Source: Onchocerca lupi
Lineage: Eukaryota; Nematoda; Chromadorea; Rhabditida; Onchocercidae
Assembly: GCA_028564675.1 (NCBI GenBank)
Contig: JAOVVO010000058.1
Coordinates: 62,001-126,000, forward strand
DNA length: 64,000 bases
Reading direction: 5' to 3'
Shown here: positions 52,189 through 64,000 of the stretch, piece by piece
Numbering within the stretch: position 1 is the stretch's first letter
Layout of the letters: the number at the start of each line of letters is the position of its first letter
The notes under the pieces: generated by a model
What the model saw: the letters and a program-made list of their open reading frames with translations, nothing else
What the model was told of the DNA's origin: nothing
The model's database searches: none
Position numbers and translations under genes: made by a program

Positions 52189-53998
52189 TCATCATCATCA
52201 ACAACAACAACAACCAGGCCTGGAACCACAAATGTCAGATTTAACTTCAACAGACACAAGTCAAGTCTCACACAAAACCATTAGCCACTATTCTGTGCTC
52301 TCTTCTGCTGCTTCAGCTATCGTTCCTTTGCCGTCAACATCTGCAGCAACTACAAAGGACTTCGAACCGGAAGATTCTCAATTATCTCCAAAAAACAATT
52401 CTGCTTCTAGCCTGGTACAATTATTGACTTCTCCCAAAACAACAGTTTTACATCGACCGACCCCGATACATCCTCTTGCTTCTCGTTTATTCACTTTGGC
52501 GACAAAGACTCCTGCATTGGAAAGCAACCTAGAAGTACCACTAGACCTCAGTCAATCGACAGCTGCTCGACAGCAATTGCTGATTAAGACACAGCAACAG
52601 CAACAATTAAAATTTTTGCCAACTTGCGCAAATCCGAGTTTAAACTCCAACTGGATTGCAATTAAATTTGGTGCTGCAGTGGGACCAAATCGAATGTCCT
52701 ATCCACGGGAATTCAAACTTATGGTTATTAATTATTATTATACTAATGGACAGAATAAATATCGTACCTGTAAAGAATTTCAAATAACAAAGTCGATGCT
52801 GAATGGATGGCTGCAAAAAATTGACAAAATTCGACAATCCAGGCCTGGCTCGCTAAAATCCGGCCGTAGCGGTCGGAAGCCACAATTTCCTGATATTGAA
52901 AAACAATTATTTCATCTCTACCATGCTCATCTGGGAACTGGAAAGAAAGTTGGAAATCGATGGATTCGGGAAACAGCTCGGAATTTAGCACAGCAGCAAT
53001 GTTCAGAGCAGGAACTGGCAGGAATGTGCCAGTTTAGTGAGCGATGGTTAAGTAATTTCAAAAAACGATACAGAATCAACTTGAATCGTGACTGGTCTTC
53101 TGGTAACAGTAGTTCCGGAAGTTTGGGTTCTACCGAATCCATTGGATCTGGTAGTAGTGCAACAAATTCCATACAGCAATCTCCTACCAAATCCGATGAA
53201 ACGGCAGAAAATGAGAGTATGGATTCGGATGCCGATAGTGTTCTCAGCGACAGTTTAGAAACTCTCATCGATGTGGAAGACCAAATGAGCCCTGAGAATC
53301 CCCTGAGCATACTTGCATCCGGAGCATTCCCAAATGCTCAAGAACATGTCCAGGAAATTTTGAATAAACCAGGTCAATTGCCAATTCAAGCATTCTATGA
53401 AAGGTTTCCATGGTTATGTCGAAAAAACCAAACGGGTGCGGAACCAGGCCGCAGAGGTCGTAAAGTTCAATTTCCAGGTGTAGAGAAAGTTTTATTCGAG
53501 AGACTGCAAGAGCAACAATCCAAAGGGGAGCGAATTTCGAATCGTTGGCTTCAGCAACAAGCCCGCGAATTGGCGTTGCAAATTTGTCCTGAAGTACTGC
53601 AGGAAGCGACAAAATCTGCTCGCTGCTTATTTTCTGAACATTGGCTGCATAATTTCAAGAAGCGCTATGGAGTAACACTTAAACAAGCAAATCGAAATGT
53701 TGTCAGTCCTTTAAAAACTTCAGAAATTTCGTCACCGACAACTGCATCTCAGTGCGACTCATCGTTGACAGATGACAAGAATTGCATTTCATCAATCAAT
53801 GGTACTGCAGCAAAACCTGTGACAGATCTAACCACAATGTTGCAACTTCAGAATTGGTTCTTAGCGAAATATTATTCGCAGGAACAAGGAACACATTCCG
53901 CGACATCATTACCGCAATCAGCGTATCGCAATACCATGGTGCCCTTATCATCCGCATCTAAGTGGTATCCGGCATCGTTAACGCAATGTTTGCTTTGA
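52148..53998 (+). CDS. Brinker-type DNA-binding protein with two CENPB-type HTH domains
   Basis: A single-exon frame of 616 aa starts at the ATG of MELTKYSAISVHH; the frame opens earlier only through a GTG. In order: a His/Gln-rich N-terminus, PLDLS (131-135), which matches the CtBP corepressor consensus PxDLS, then a Brinker-type DNA-binding domain (about 183-230; YPREFKLMVINYYY, SMLNGWLQKID). CENPB-type HTH 1 (about 242-313; GRKPQFPDIEKQLF to WLSNFKKRY) and, after an acidic/Ser linker, CENPB-type HTH 2 (about 434-510; GRKVQFPGVEKVLF to WLHNFKKRYG) follow. No DDE endonuclease is present, so this is not an intact Tigger/pogo transposase. The role is inferred: a nuclear sequence-specific repressor. 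In flies Brinker represses BMP targets through CtBP and Groucho. Being intronless beside exon-rich neighbours suggests transposon or retrocopy ancestry. A palindrome and an overlapping uORF lie just upstream. Confidence 0.9.
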   Translation: MELTKYSAISVHHDHHHQQQQQPGLEPQMSDLTSTDTSQVSHKTISHYSVLSSAASAIVPLPSTSAATTKDFEPEDSQLSPKNNSASSLVQLLTSPKTTVLHRPTPIHPLASRLFTLATKTPALESNLEVPLDLSQSTAARQQLLIKTQQQQQLKFLPTCANPSLNSNWIAIKFGAAVGPNRMSYPREFKLMVINYYYTNGQNKYRTCKEFQITKSMLNGWLQKIDKIRQSRPGSLKSGRSGRKPQFPDIEKQLFHLYHAHLGTGKKVGNRWIRETARNLAQQQCSEQELAGMCQFSERWLSNFKKRYRINLNRDWSSGNSSSGSLGSTESIGSGSSATNSIQQSPTKSDETAENESMDSDADSVLSDSLETLIDVEDQMSPENPLSILASGAFPNAQEHVQEILNKPGQLPIQAFYERFPWLCRKNQTGAEPGRRGRKVQFPGVEKVLFERLQEQQSKGERISNRWLQQQARELALQICPEVLQEATKSARCLFSEHWLHNFKKRYGVTLKQANRNVVSPLKTSEISSPTTASQCDSSLTDDKNCISSINGTAAKPVTDLTTMLQLQNWFLAKYYSQEQGTHSATSLPQSAYRNTMVPLSSASKWYPASLTQCLL

Positions 53999-56900
53999 AT
54001 TTCGAATCTTCATGTTCAGTTCATTCCAAATTTTGAAATCCTATTTCCGTCGAAAAAAATTAGCTTTTTTTCTGTCTCTTTTTGTGATTTTAATTTAATA
54101 TTTCCAATGCTATTCTGAGAGTTTAAGTTCAGGGAATGCATACTGTATAAAAATTTCTACAATTTTTCATGTTTCATTTTTGAAGATCATTCATATCTAT
54201 TCACTTTCGCGTTTTAAAGTTGCCAACTATTTTGAATTTCGATTTATTCATGTTATTGACTGATTTTTTTTGGAAAATTTGAACCATTTTCCAGACAAAT
54301 ACTTCTAAACACGAAACATTTTTTAAAAAATTTAGAAGCAGAAGTGATTAGCATTTGATAGAAGCTTCATCAATAATTAAATAAGATCTTTATTAGTGCT
54401 GGAATTATTTTGATCTTTTTTTAGTTTTTACTTATTTATTTCTTTATACTTGACACTGTTCCATTCATGTAAAGAATTTATTTGATTATTGTTTTTCAAA
54501 TTCCTTTCTTTTATCGCTTACAAAGTGATTGAACAGGTCTTTTCCAAACTGAAAATTCCAACCTGTGATCTTTAGCATGCATTGAAATAGTACGGTACAT
54601 TCCATTTGTATATTGTATCAGTGATGTTGTTGTACTTTTCTCCTTTATCCAGGTCATATGCAGGTATAATTTGTTCTTGTTTTAGTACTTTGATACCTGA
54701 TTCATTTCAACTTTTATTTATGATCATTTTAAATTTGATTCCATAAGAAAAGTAAAATTATGACTTTAAAAGATTAAGATATTACTGATCTCTCATAAAT
54801 TCTGAAATTCGAACTCCTTGGAGACCCAAAAACTTTTCGTGCTACTTTTTGTCTCCACAAATTCGGTACAATTTTTAAATACACATTTCCTTTCTTCTTC
54901 CACTTATTTCCGCTACCTTGTTAGATCGTTTCCAATCTTTGTTATCTTTTACTACAGATTTGTTTTTTGAATTTCCTGTTGTTTTGTCCATCAATTGTAT
55001 GTAAGTTTCTTTTAAAGAAATTTTTTTTTCTATTTTTCCAAGATTTAGCAAAAAGAGATTGTAATGAAATGGTCAAGAGATGACCGTGATGACATTTGAT
55101 ATTTACAAATTAGTAAAAATGAAGGTACGATAATCAGAAATTGAAAAATATTTAAAATACGAAAATGACTTTATCACTAGCCATCGATTGTTAGATTTTA
55201 TGCCGACCCTGAACATTTTAATCGTGAAACATTGCATCATGATATAAAATTGCAGAAGGAATCACAATCGATTGCGTAACATAAAGTTATTGATTGACGT
55301 CTCGATATGTTTCAAAATCCTTTGGGCTTAAAGAAAAGACTAGTTCAAGTGAAAAGTTTTCTGCAACACTTTCTCTTCTCAATATTCCACAATTGGATTT
55401 CATCTAACAGAAACATCTTTCCATGTCAATAATGAGAATAAATCAAATCTTTTGTTTCATGAACCGCTTATTGCTGTGATGTTTTCCAAGCATTTTAAGA
55501 ATGTGACATGTTAAATTCAACAGAATTCTGCGTGATGACATTCTAAAAAGCTGCTGTTATTCTACTTGCGAATTATGCCACTGAATCATTCCTACTTTTC
55601 CCTTTGCAGGACTTTTCTAATTTACAAGAATATTATGAGGAGATTCAAATTGAAATTCGAAAACAAAACATCCAGTTTGTTCAAGTTCATTTTGAATAGA
55701 TCGAAAGCAGAATAAATAATAGTCATGTGAAATAGTTAGAAAAATTCTGAGCATTGCAAAATTAGTCTAAAATTATTTCAACTAATTTTTCCTGAATTCA
55801 ACTTGTTCGCAAATTTTGCTAGAATTTATTCCGATACCGTGTCATTATTGAAGTCTTTCTGGAAAATTCACGAAGTGATCCAAGCAATAGGATGATTTAG
55901 AAAGAAATGTAAAGTTACTCATCAAATGAAAAGATATGGAGAGTAATTCCAAAATTCTATGATGTCCATTTTATGGATTACAAAATCTCTTGCTTTGTTT
56001 TTAAGATTCTTTCCTCAATGTTTCTTTTTCTTCGCTCTCCTTCTTATTTTATCGGTAATTTAATTTTTAGAAAAAAGGAAAAAAAAGAAACAAAAGTTGT
56101 CATTGTTACAGATGTGACTGTCGCCTGGTTGAGAACTTTGATCAGTATTTCGTCCAACTGTCCATTCATATTCACTTTTCTTTCATTTTTACTTCCTCGT
56201 TTTCTCCTTTTCAGCAAATATATAGTTTACTGTTCTTTTGTAAAAAGTGAAGGTGAAAAAAGAGTCGTAACAAAAGCGAACAATCAGAAAAGATCATTGA
56301 ACCAATTAGAAACACAAAATGGAACATCGCACTATTGTCCTGTCAATTAGACTATTATAAATATTATGAAGTATTATAATTAAGTAAAATGATAATTGAC
56401 TACAATGAAGTCATGGAAAGGCGAAGAATGGAGTTTGCTTGCAAGACATTCAACCTCACTTCTTTCTTTAAAAAAAGTTCTACTTTTGATCAGCAATGAG
56501 AAATACTTGGAGTTGAAACTTGAATCATCTGATTCGGCTCCTTATTGAAATTCATTCACTCCAATAAAAGATAGAACCAGAGACTTGCATCTCGAGAACA
56601 GTGGATCGAACTTATCATCTTCGCTTCAACGAACAACTTTCTGCAGTGCGCTGTTCATCTACTTTGGTCTATCACAACTTTCACAATTAAATTTTCTACT
56701 ATACATAAATATAATTGATATAGCCAAGAAATATATCATCAGCACATTCTTCTGTAGCCTAATAATTGCAACCTCACTGTATTGGTGATTGTTTTGACCC
56801 TAATGGTGATGGTTTTGACCCTAATGGTGATAACTGTGACCCTATTAGTGATGACTGTGACCCTAATGGTGATGATTGTGACTCTATTGGTGATGGTTGA

Positions 56901-59900
56901 TGTACTCAAACGCGTAAACATCTTGACAATTTTGTACTAATTCGACAATCAAATTCTATTTGTGTACGCATCTGAATGAAGGATAATAATTTCAATGAAT
57001 AATGAGGACTGGATCCAAATTTAGGTCAAACTGTTTATCGCAAATGTTTACAAACTGTTATATACAAATATAGCTTGCCAAATTTTAAAAGATAACATGT
57101 AAGTGAATTTTATTTAGCAATATTCTGAATTTCACCGAGAAAAGTGATTAATCTTGATTGCAATCATTAAAACAGTTTCTGAAAGGTGTATGACTGTCAA
57201 TTATATTCACAATTAAGTGGAAATGGAGAGTGAACATTGCTGTGCAAAAATGGAAATTTAATTCAGCAATACTTGGGATATCTTGTGAATAGTGAAGGAA
57301 GAAAAAATTATTGAACTGAACTTAAAAAAGCTCTGCTAAAGAAATTTCCCTGAATACTGCAAAGAGTGGAGAAATGGTAACTCAAGGTAAACTCCAAATA
57401 TACCTTAGATAACAATTATATTTAATTCTGTTTAAAGATGACCTTTCTGTTTATTCTTGATGGTCATCCCAGATATTAAAATAAAAAGTAAAAATGCTGA
57501 ATCCTCCAGAATAATACTCAGAATGTTCGAAAGGAGCTCGATGAAAGGACATTATTTTTCTTTCACATATAGATCTAAGCTTTGAAACCGAAGTTTTAGA
57601 AAGTAGGAGAAAATTGTTTCATGTTTATTGCATTTCAAGTCCAGATGCAGCCTTCGACTTCTCTCTGTTTCTGAAAAATATATGAAACAAACAATAACAT
57701 CTTCACTTGAAGACATTCGATTTTTTTGAATTCCCGGAAAAATCACCAGCAGATTTTTCATTTAAAAATGTTTGAAAGAATTCGAGAGGCATTTATTCTA
57801 AAAAACGATAAATGAAAAGGATAGAAGTGAGAAAAGCTACGGAAAGCATTTTTAGAGATGAATCATTTTCCATTAAAATGGCAATGTGTCATTGTTTATG
57901 ATCAATCTCTATTGCTATAATATTCTGAAAAACTTTCTCGCTTTCCCATAACTATTAAATATCTAGGAACGGACGATTTCCTGACAGTCTAAAATAGGTA
58001 AGAATTTAAACTGAGGTTTAATTTCATTATTTATTTGAAACATATGAGAAGAGAACTGTAAATTGGAAGCGCGAAATGATTGTGATTTCGCTCTGAAAAT
58101 TTGGCTTCCTTTCCTTGTCAACTGTTTTTTACTAATTTAAACGAACATGTGTTCACTAACTCTTAAGTTGTCTCTTGTTTCAGATCAATGTTATGTTATT
58201 TTAACGGTTGGTAATCAACCAGGGACATACATATTTAATCATTGATACTTTAATTTGCGATAAAATTTGGGTATTTGCAAAGAACTGAAATTACAGTTCC
58301 CATTTCTGTGTTTTCCTGTGTGCGTTCGTTGATTTTTATTTCATTACTTCTCCAATTTCCGTTTTATTTTCTCACCAGTTTTCAGCTCTATTTCATAATC
58401 GTTATGTAAAATAATTTAGTTTTAAGGCAATATCTTCGGGTCTCAGTATTCAATTTAAATTTGATTTCTTCAATTTTAATTTTGGGTAAAAGTTGATAAA
58501 TGCAATTTCCTTAGATTGCTGAGGAAATAAATGTTACTTAATTCTGATTTTCAATTTTATACAAACTTATGCATGTTTTTAGATATAAAGAATAAGGTTA
58601 ATAATTGTTTACATTACACTATAAATTACATAACATTGCAAATCTTTATCATACCATTTATCAAGTTGTCTAGCCTTATTAGTCAGTATGAATTTACGAA
58701 TTTTCGAAGTTAAACAGTTTGTCGCATAAGGCTCGGGAAGAGTTATGTGCTTTGTAAGAGTTCTTATTTAGATCTATTCCTTTCGCTTTTAGATGATTGT
58801 CAAGTGACAAATGGCCATTTATGGTTAAAATGAAGAATATTTTCAAAAATATAAAATGGATAGAAACATAATCAAATTGAAATGCTTCTGAATCATCTGA
58901 AACAAATTGGAACTTTTAAATTCATTCCAAAATTCGCCTATATCTCGTTAGAACCCATTTTTCGTTCCTTTCTCCTCCTTTTCTCTTTCATTCAATTTCA
59001 ACCTTCTCTTTCTTTCGATCTTTTTCAACGTTGTCTTAAAAAAAAAAAAAATAAATAAATAAAATGAAAATAAAAATAGGTATGAGATGGTATAGTTCAA
59101 TTGAAAGATGTACTGTTTCTATATTTTCATCCTAAATTTCACGGAATTTAAATTTTCATATTCAAATGTTTGCAATGATTCTTTCAATGATATTCCATTT
59201 CCACGCATGATTCTTTCCTTAAATAGCAAATTTTGGTGAAATATTTTTGATTGAAAATCAAACTTTCAATTATTGGAAAGGATCATGCGGGTGATATACG
59301 TTGTGTTGTACTTTGAAGCACTTGCTGATTGTGTCATTTTTTGCTCATCGATGATGATACATTTTTCATTCGACGAGAAACTGCTCGTTCGGTCATCATT
59401 CATTTCTCCAAAAGTCAAATATTTTCACTGTTTCAAAGGGATTATCATTGATTGAATTATTGATTGAATTATCCCTTGAAAAGATTGCCTTTCTCTGGAA
59501 GTAATGGGATGCAAAGACAAGTTTGTCATGTTATTTTCAAGTTTTGAAAAGATGCTTATTAATTAATTGAGAGTATTGCTTTCATTCTAAACTTGATTAT
59601 TCGGTTGATAATATTCCAAAAGAAATTTATCTTAAAGACGACTATTCATGACTGTTGAATAAATAAATATGAAGTAGTTTTTTATCCAATATCCATTATC
59701 CGAAATTCCTTGGAAGTTTCCGATACTCTTTGCAAATTTTTTTATTTACCCATGCAACTGCCGACTTTGGGATGACGAAGAAATCGCCATGTAATCTTTA
59801 TTGCCAAAAGAAATATTCTTGATAAGCTGAATATTTAAGGACTAAATGCGATTTTTAGATAAATAATGAAGAATTTAGAAAATTCGAATTATAACTAAGT

Positions 59901-60092
59901 TAATGTTTCATCTATCATTGGAGATTACTTGGCGATATCTTTTTTATATTGTAGAACGATTGCAAACAATAAATAATCGCCGAAAATTTGATTTACCGAA
60001 TGAAAAATATTGTTTGATAATAATGTTTTTAAAAGCGATCCCTCGTTTTTTCAATAATTTTTCAAACGTAATTTTAGAATTAAAGAAAACAA
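53999..60092. other. 3' flank and 6-kb gap
   Basis: No supportable gene. The first kilobase is T rich and probably holds the 3' UTR of the Brinker-type gene. A 125-codon frame at 55973-56350 has no recognisable domain and A+T-driven composition. A 21-bp minisatellite lies at 56784-56899. Confidence 0.5.
56784..56899. repeat. 21-bp minisatellite, about 5.5 copies
   Basis: The units follow the pattern GGTGATgnnTGTGACCCTAAT with substitutions between copies. The 21-bp period keeps a seven-residue repeat open on the minus strand, but nothing else suggests coding. Confidence 0.9.
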
Positions 60093-61023
60093 ATGCCAAG
60101 TCCTGCTGAGAAATCAATTCCAACTGTAAGTGGAAAACTGTCAATTTCAGATGGGAACAGAAATTTTTACTCTCTTGAGGTAAGATTGTAAATCGTTTGC
60201 CTTGTACTATTCGGTAATTTATGCATACTTAAAAGTTCAAAGTTCACAGTTGGAAAAAAGAGACAGAAATGGCAATTCAGAAAAAGCATTTTATACAAGA
60301 AATAGTATGTCATGAAATTAAGCAATTCATAAAATTTAGCAAATATCTAATGTTTTAAAATATTTCAGATATCATTAATGTTTTGTTCCTTATTAGGAAT
60401 GACCGGATTTTGTACCCTTTGTGCTATATTTTTCTCCTATTCTGGTACCTTCATCCTTCACATCTGTCTTGCATTGATCGGTGGAATTGCTGTTCTAATC
60501 GGGGTTCTTACACATTTTCCAAGTGCGCTTCTGCTCTTTATGATCATACAGGTTAGCTAGGTTTTTAAGGTGCCACAACCTGGCGCAAATGTCAATTTCT
60601 TCATTGGCCATTTGATTCTTTACTGAGTTAATTAAATATTCTCCGCCAGATATATGCTTGTACCTGCTCACCTATGTTCTCATATTTTTCTCTTTCTTTT
60701 TCAGGTGGCTTCTACTATTTACTTATCTATTATCGCTGTTTTATCCGTAAGCATATTCTCCAACCCTTACAAGTGGAAATTTGAGGAGACCAGTTTTCTT
60801 GGCCATACGAATGATGGTAAAATTTCATTTTCGTAAAAGAAATTCAAATATTTATCAGAAAGTAAAATTGAAAACAATCTTTGCAGAAATTCGAAAAAGT
60901 GGAATTATCCTAATGTTCTTCTCATTTTTACTGATTCCAATATCAGTCTGTTCAATGGCTGCTGCTATACAGCTTTTCCATCGTTTGTTATTTTTTAACA
61001 TAATTTTTACTAGACTTTTTTAA
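60093..61023 (+). CDS. Four-transmembrane protein, 172 aa, family unknown
   Basis: Four exons (60093-60179, 60369-60551, 60705-60816, 60887-61023) have canonical GT/AG ends, and all phases close at 173 codons including the stop. The start MPSPAEKSIPTVSG gives a 29-residue polar, probably cytosolic, N-terminus. Four hydrophobic segments follow: about 31-54 (MFCSLLGMTGFCTL), 59-80 (ILHICLALIGGIAV), 84-110 (LLLFMIIQVASTIYL) and 132-155 (GIILMFFSFLLIPI). Between helices 3 and 4 is a short polar loop (NPYKWKFEETSFLGHTND). There is no CCG signature of a true tetraspanin and no claudin W-GLW motif, so I do not name a family. An AATAAA lies about 180 bp past the stop. The gene stands alone, with large gaps on both sides. 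Confidence 0.75.
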
Positions 61024-64000
61024 AAAGTTCAAAAAGTAATTCGAAATATTGAAAAATAGTTCTGAAAATTCCAAGACATTTGAAATATAGGAAATGCTCA
61101 GATTTTTAATTTCATTTGTTACCATATGCCAATCACTCCAAATGATGCTTAAGTTGAAATTTTTTAGGATGTGGCGAAGAAAAAATGGGAAATGAAGAGA
61201 AAAATAAATTTAACGGTAAAGTTTAAGGTTCAGAAGTACTACGGAGCAGAACGTATGAAGATTTGACATTTTAGAGATTTATTTGAATCCCAAAAAATTT
61301 GAATCTAAACATTCATGTTCATATTTCCGACTTGGGTTTGTGTCTTTGAATTCAATTTCTAAAATTTCGACTTCAGGCATCGTAATGCTCAGACTTTCAT
61401 TACCCAACTTGTTGCATCAAAATCAAAAGCTGGGAAAATTTTATGATGATTAATTTCCATAACTTCTTAATGAAATTAGTTGCAAAGAAAAAATGATTTT
61501 CAAAATTTGAACTGAAAACTTAAGATCCATATTTGGCAGTTTGAAGGCTTTAACTGCCATTCCTCGTCCTGGTGGTATTTTATGTAAATTGATTGGGAAA
61601 TTGTACCAATTGGTTATTTAGATTGTCACAATTCTTTTGACTAAATTATTATCACACAGACATAACAAAAGGAAAATAAACCAGCACTTGTTATTTGTAC
61701 TTTTCTATATTCAATTTTGTTTCCTCAGATCGGTCTAATCGATTAGTTCAATTTTTGTTGTGATCTATTTTATGTTTGCATTATATAAGATATTAGAGGT
61801 CAAAGGGTGCGGAAATTGTGCGATACTGATAAGATGACTTAATATAGTAAATCTTCAATGAAAATATGCTGATTTTTTAAACAGGTGAAGTCGGAATTAG
61901 AATTGCTTAAGTGTTCGTTACAGTATAAGAAAATTAGGTAAGTGATTAGTAAGTGATAAGTGGTAGTTACAATATAAAGAAGTTAGATAAATAATACTTC
62001 TATACTTGGAGTTTGCTATTTTTCTTTTTTTTTTTGCATATTCTAATTATTTTGCTGTATATTTGAATACTTAAATGTTCATATTTGAATAATTAAATGT
62101 TTTTCCAATAATCGTTCAAGTTTCATCTTGATTTCAATTTATTTATGCAGAAGAAATATGCGCATTTGATTGCCGAAAATTCATTTGAAGAGCATATTAT
62201 ATAATGTTTTTGTAAACAAAATTAACTAATAGAAATTGGAGAGGTTTAAGGACAAAACATATTAAATTTCATTTAATGAAGTCAAAAAAAGAAGTGTGTA
62301 ACAATGAATCATATCGACTACGTTCCATGTCAAGAATCCATATCAGGAGAATCAGAAGCTTGTAATAAATTTGCTGTTATTGTCTTGAAAAAAAAGGAAA
62401 AACCCCTAAGTATTTGATGATTAATGTCGTCAATCAAATCGTAGAAAAGTATTCAAATGGTATCACTCACCTCTTACCGTTAAATCTTAATCGAATATTC
62501 TTTTGTCGTGAAAATAAATATTGCGACTAAGACAATTCCTTTTAGAAAACGGTATTTATTAAATAGGGAACAATCACGAACCAAGGATTATTTAGAAAAT
62601 ATCTAACTGATTAACCACTGTGTTTCTTTCCCTTGTTGTTCGTAGAACAGAATATTTATTGTCCCTGTTGTTGATTGTTGCTGGGGTCGTTGAACGATGA
62701 CGTCAGTAGGAAACCCTTGTAGAAGACTGTTGTATAAACGCAGCGACTGATAGTGGAATAAGAATAACTCTCTACTCCAAATCCGATCCTTACATATCCC
62801 TTCGGAATCCCTCCTTCTTTTCTGATCTCCAATTTGGCGCCTCAGAATCTCGCTTTAATTTAACTGTTAATTGGGGCGTTTAGAGGCAAACATGTTTACC
62901 GTTTTAGCGGGAAACATGTTTACTTTAATATTATCGGCCTGTCCGTATATTTGAAATTAGCACTTCATGACCCTTAACACCCCTTGTTTACATCAAGTTT
63001 CGGATTTTTCCGACATCTTTCTCTATAATTCCAAAAAAAAAAAAAAAAAAAAAAACAAAAAAAAACGATCCGAATGTCTCATTCCACCATGGTGATCAAT
63101 CATGTTGATTATCGATTATAACAATGAAACTTTAACTTCAAAAATAGCGTAGTATGTACGGACATTTATTGTGATTTAAAGATATGTGTAATTTCTTCCA
63201 GTGATAGGACGCTGGAATATGTATGGCATCCTCAATTTTTGATTGTTCCATCAAAGTCATTTAATGATGTATAAAAAAGGATTCTGATTTTCTTTGCAAA
63301 AGACTATTTTATATAATAGAAAAGCAATTTTTTACATGCATATCACATAAACATCAAACTTGAACTTTTGTTGTTAGCATAACATCATTAGAATAAAAGC
63401 GAAAAAACTGTTTAAAGCGAAGATACGTGTGATAATATTTAGGTAATTAATTAAAATACATATGATTTAGATAATTAATTCAAATGTAAAAATCAGCTTT
63501 TAAGACAAAATTATAGATTTTCAACTGTCTGCTTTTCAGTGCTGTTAAAAGGGCCATACTGTTGGAAGACAATTTGGTTGATTAGTTGAACTTTGCAAAA
63601 ATTCCGACCCTTTTTATTTTTTAATTATATATCTTGAAAAATGACATTGAAATTTTCAAAAACGGAAGACTTCCTCTAAAAATTTAACTATCATAGCATT
63701 TTAAAGCCATTTTTATGGTTTAAAAAATCGTTTTTAGATAGTTTCATCGAAATACCGGCTTATTTTAAAATTTCAATTCTTATTTTTTATTGAAATAACA
63801 AGTTTGTTAACTGAATTCATCTTATATCACTTTTCAAAGAGAGGCTAAAGACAAAAGAATAATAGTTACATCTGCCTTCAACATAATTTCAATACAACTC
63901 TTTCTTCAATGTCCTTTCCTTTTCTTTTCATCATTTATTCAAAAGTTGAAATGGTAAATGTGCGACAGCGACTGTGATAGTTCACTGGCTGACAAGAAGA
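61024..64000. other. 3' flank and terminal gap
   Basis: No exon-like frame is seen. The segment 62600-63000 is less A+T rich and promoter- or LTR-like. An A22 run follows near 63032. The rest is plain A+T-rich DNA. Confidence 0.45.
62698..62991 (+). promoter_or_regulatory. CRE, TATA box and three TGTTTAC sites in a less A+T-rich island
   Basis: A perfect CRE (TGACGTCA, 62698-62705) precedes TATAAA (62733-62738). TGTTTAC, the reverse complement of the FOXO/DAF-16 element GTAAACA, occurs at 62893, 62917 and 62985. The first two lie in identical AAACATGTTTAC repeats 24 bp apart. A TTTGGCGCCTCAGA segment near 62833 resembles a retroviral-type primer-binding site, so a solo LTR is an alternative to a promoter. 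No downstream gene was found. Confidence 0.35.

Noticed and set aside
52640..53612. Minus-strand frames within the Brinker-type gene
   Set aside because: Shadows of the plus-strand coding frame; no domains.
55973..56350. 125-codon plus-strand frame
   Set aside because: No domain, no fitting splice context, composition dominated by Phe, Leu, Ser and Lys as expected from A+T-rich DNA; probably chance.
1..64000. Bacterial endosymbiont or viral insertion, CRISPR, tRNA, rRNA, SL RNA
   Set aside because: No prokaryotic-style gene cluster, direct-repeat array, cloverleaf or SL1-like sequence was seen on either strand.

Overview
The window is nuclear DNA from a small-genome animal, most likely a nematode. 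A clade III/filarial-type worm fits best, but that part is inference. The sequence is strongly A+T rich. Genes are cut into many short exons with T-rich TTTCAG-type acceptors and GTAAG-type donors. The proteins are metazoan: a TRPM channel, RAB-10, an APC/APR-1 scaffold and a Brinker-domain regulator. I see no bacterial-type operon, rRNA, tRNA, CRISPR array or phage gene. Exons were read by hand from splice sites, conserved motifs and phase closure; models are marked firm or tentative.

Minus strand, 0.7-49.3 kb, in transcription order from the right. (1) An 18-exon APC orthologue (apr-1, 41695-49259; 1255 aa) has an armadillo block, a beta-catenin-type repeat, one SAMP motif and a C-terminal TTV. 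(2) A five-exon rab-10 (33555-35775; 203 aa) is complete and ends in CC. (3) A roughly 30-exon TRPM cation channel (15863-28555, perhaps starting at 30612; about 1550-1590 aa) lacks a C-terminal kinase. (4) An unrecognised 476-aa protein (9885-13562) uses a 13-nt microexon. (5) An unrecognised helical, Ser-rich-tailed protein (2455 to about 6409) is followed within 450 bp by (6) a small coiled-coil gene (start 2010) that may run off the left edge.

Plus strand. A single-exon 616-aa protein (52148-53998) joins a Brinker-type DNA-binding domain, two CENPB-type helix-turn-helix domains and a PLDLS CtBP-type motif. It lies head-to-head with apr-1 across a 2.9-kb shared upstream region. A four-exon, four-helix membrane protein of 172 aa lies at 60093-61023. 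A 51-codon ORF with a TATA-like box at 9268-9423 is a weak extra candidate.

Non-genic stretches hold several strong hairpins (1.2-1.3, 29.7, 36.6 and 38.8 kb), an 80-bp duplicated element inside a TRPM intron, a 21-bp minisatellite (56.8 kb), a 28-bp perfect palindrome just upstream of the Brinker-type gene, and a promoter- or LTR-like block with CRE, TATA and three TGTTTAC sites (62.7-63.0 kb). APR-1 (Wnt scaffold) beside a predicted Brinker-type repressor (BMP-type output in flies) is the most suggestive neighbourhood; any functional link is inference. No obviously novel multi-gene system was found. The Brinker/CENPB protein, the hairpins and the 35-nt TRPM intron are the best leads.
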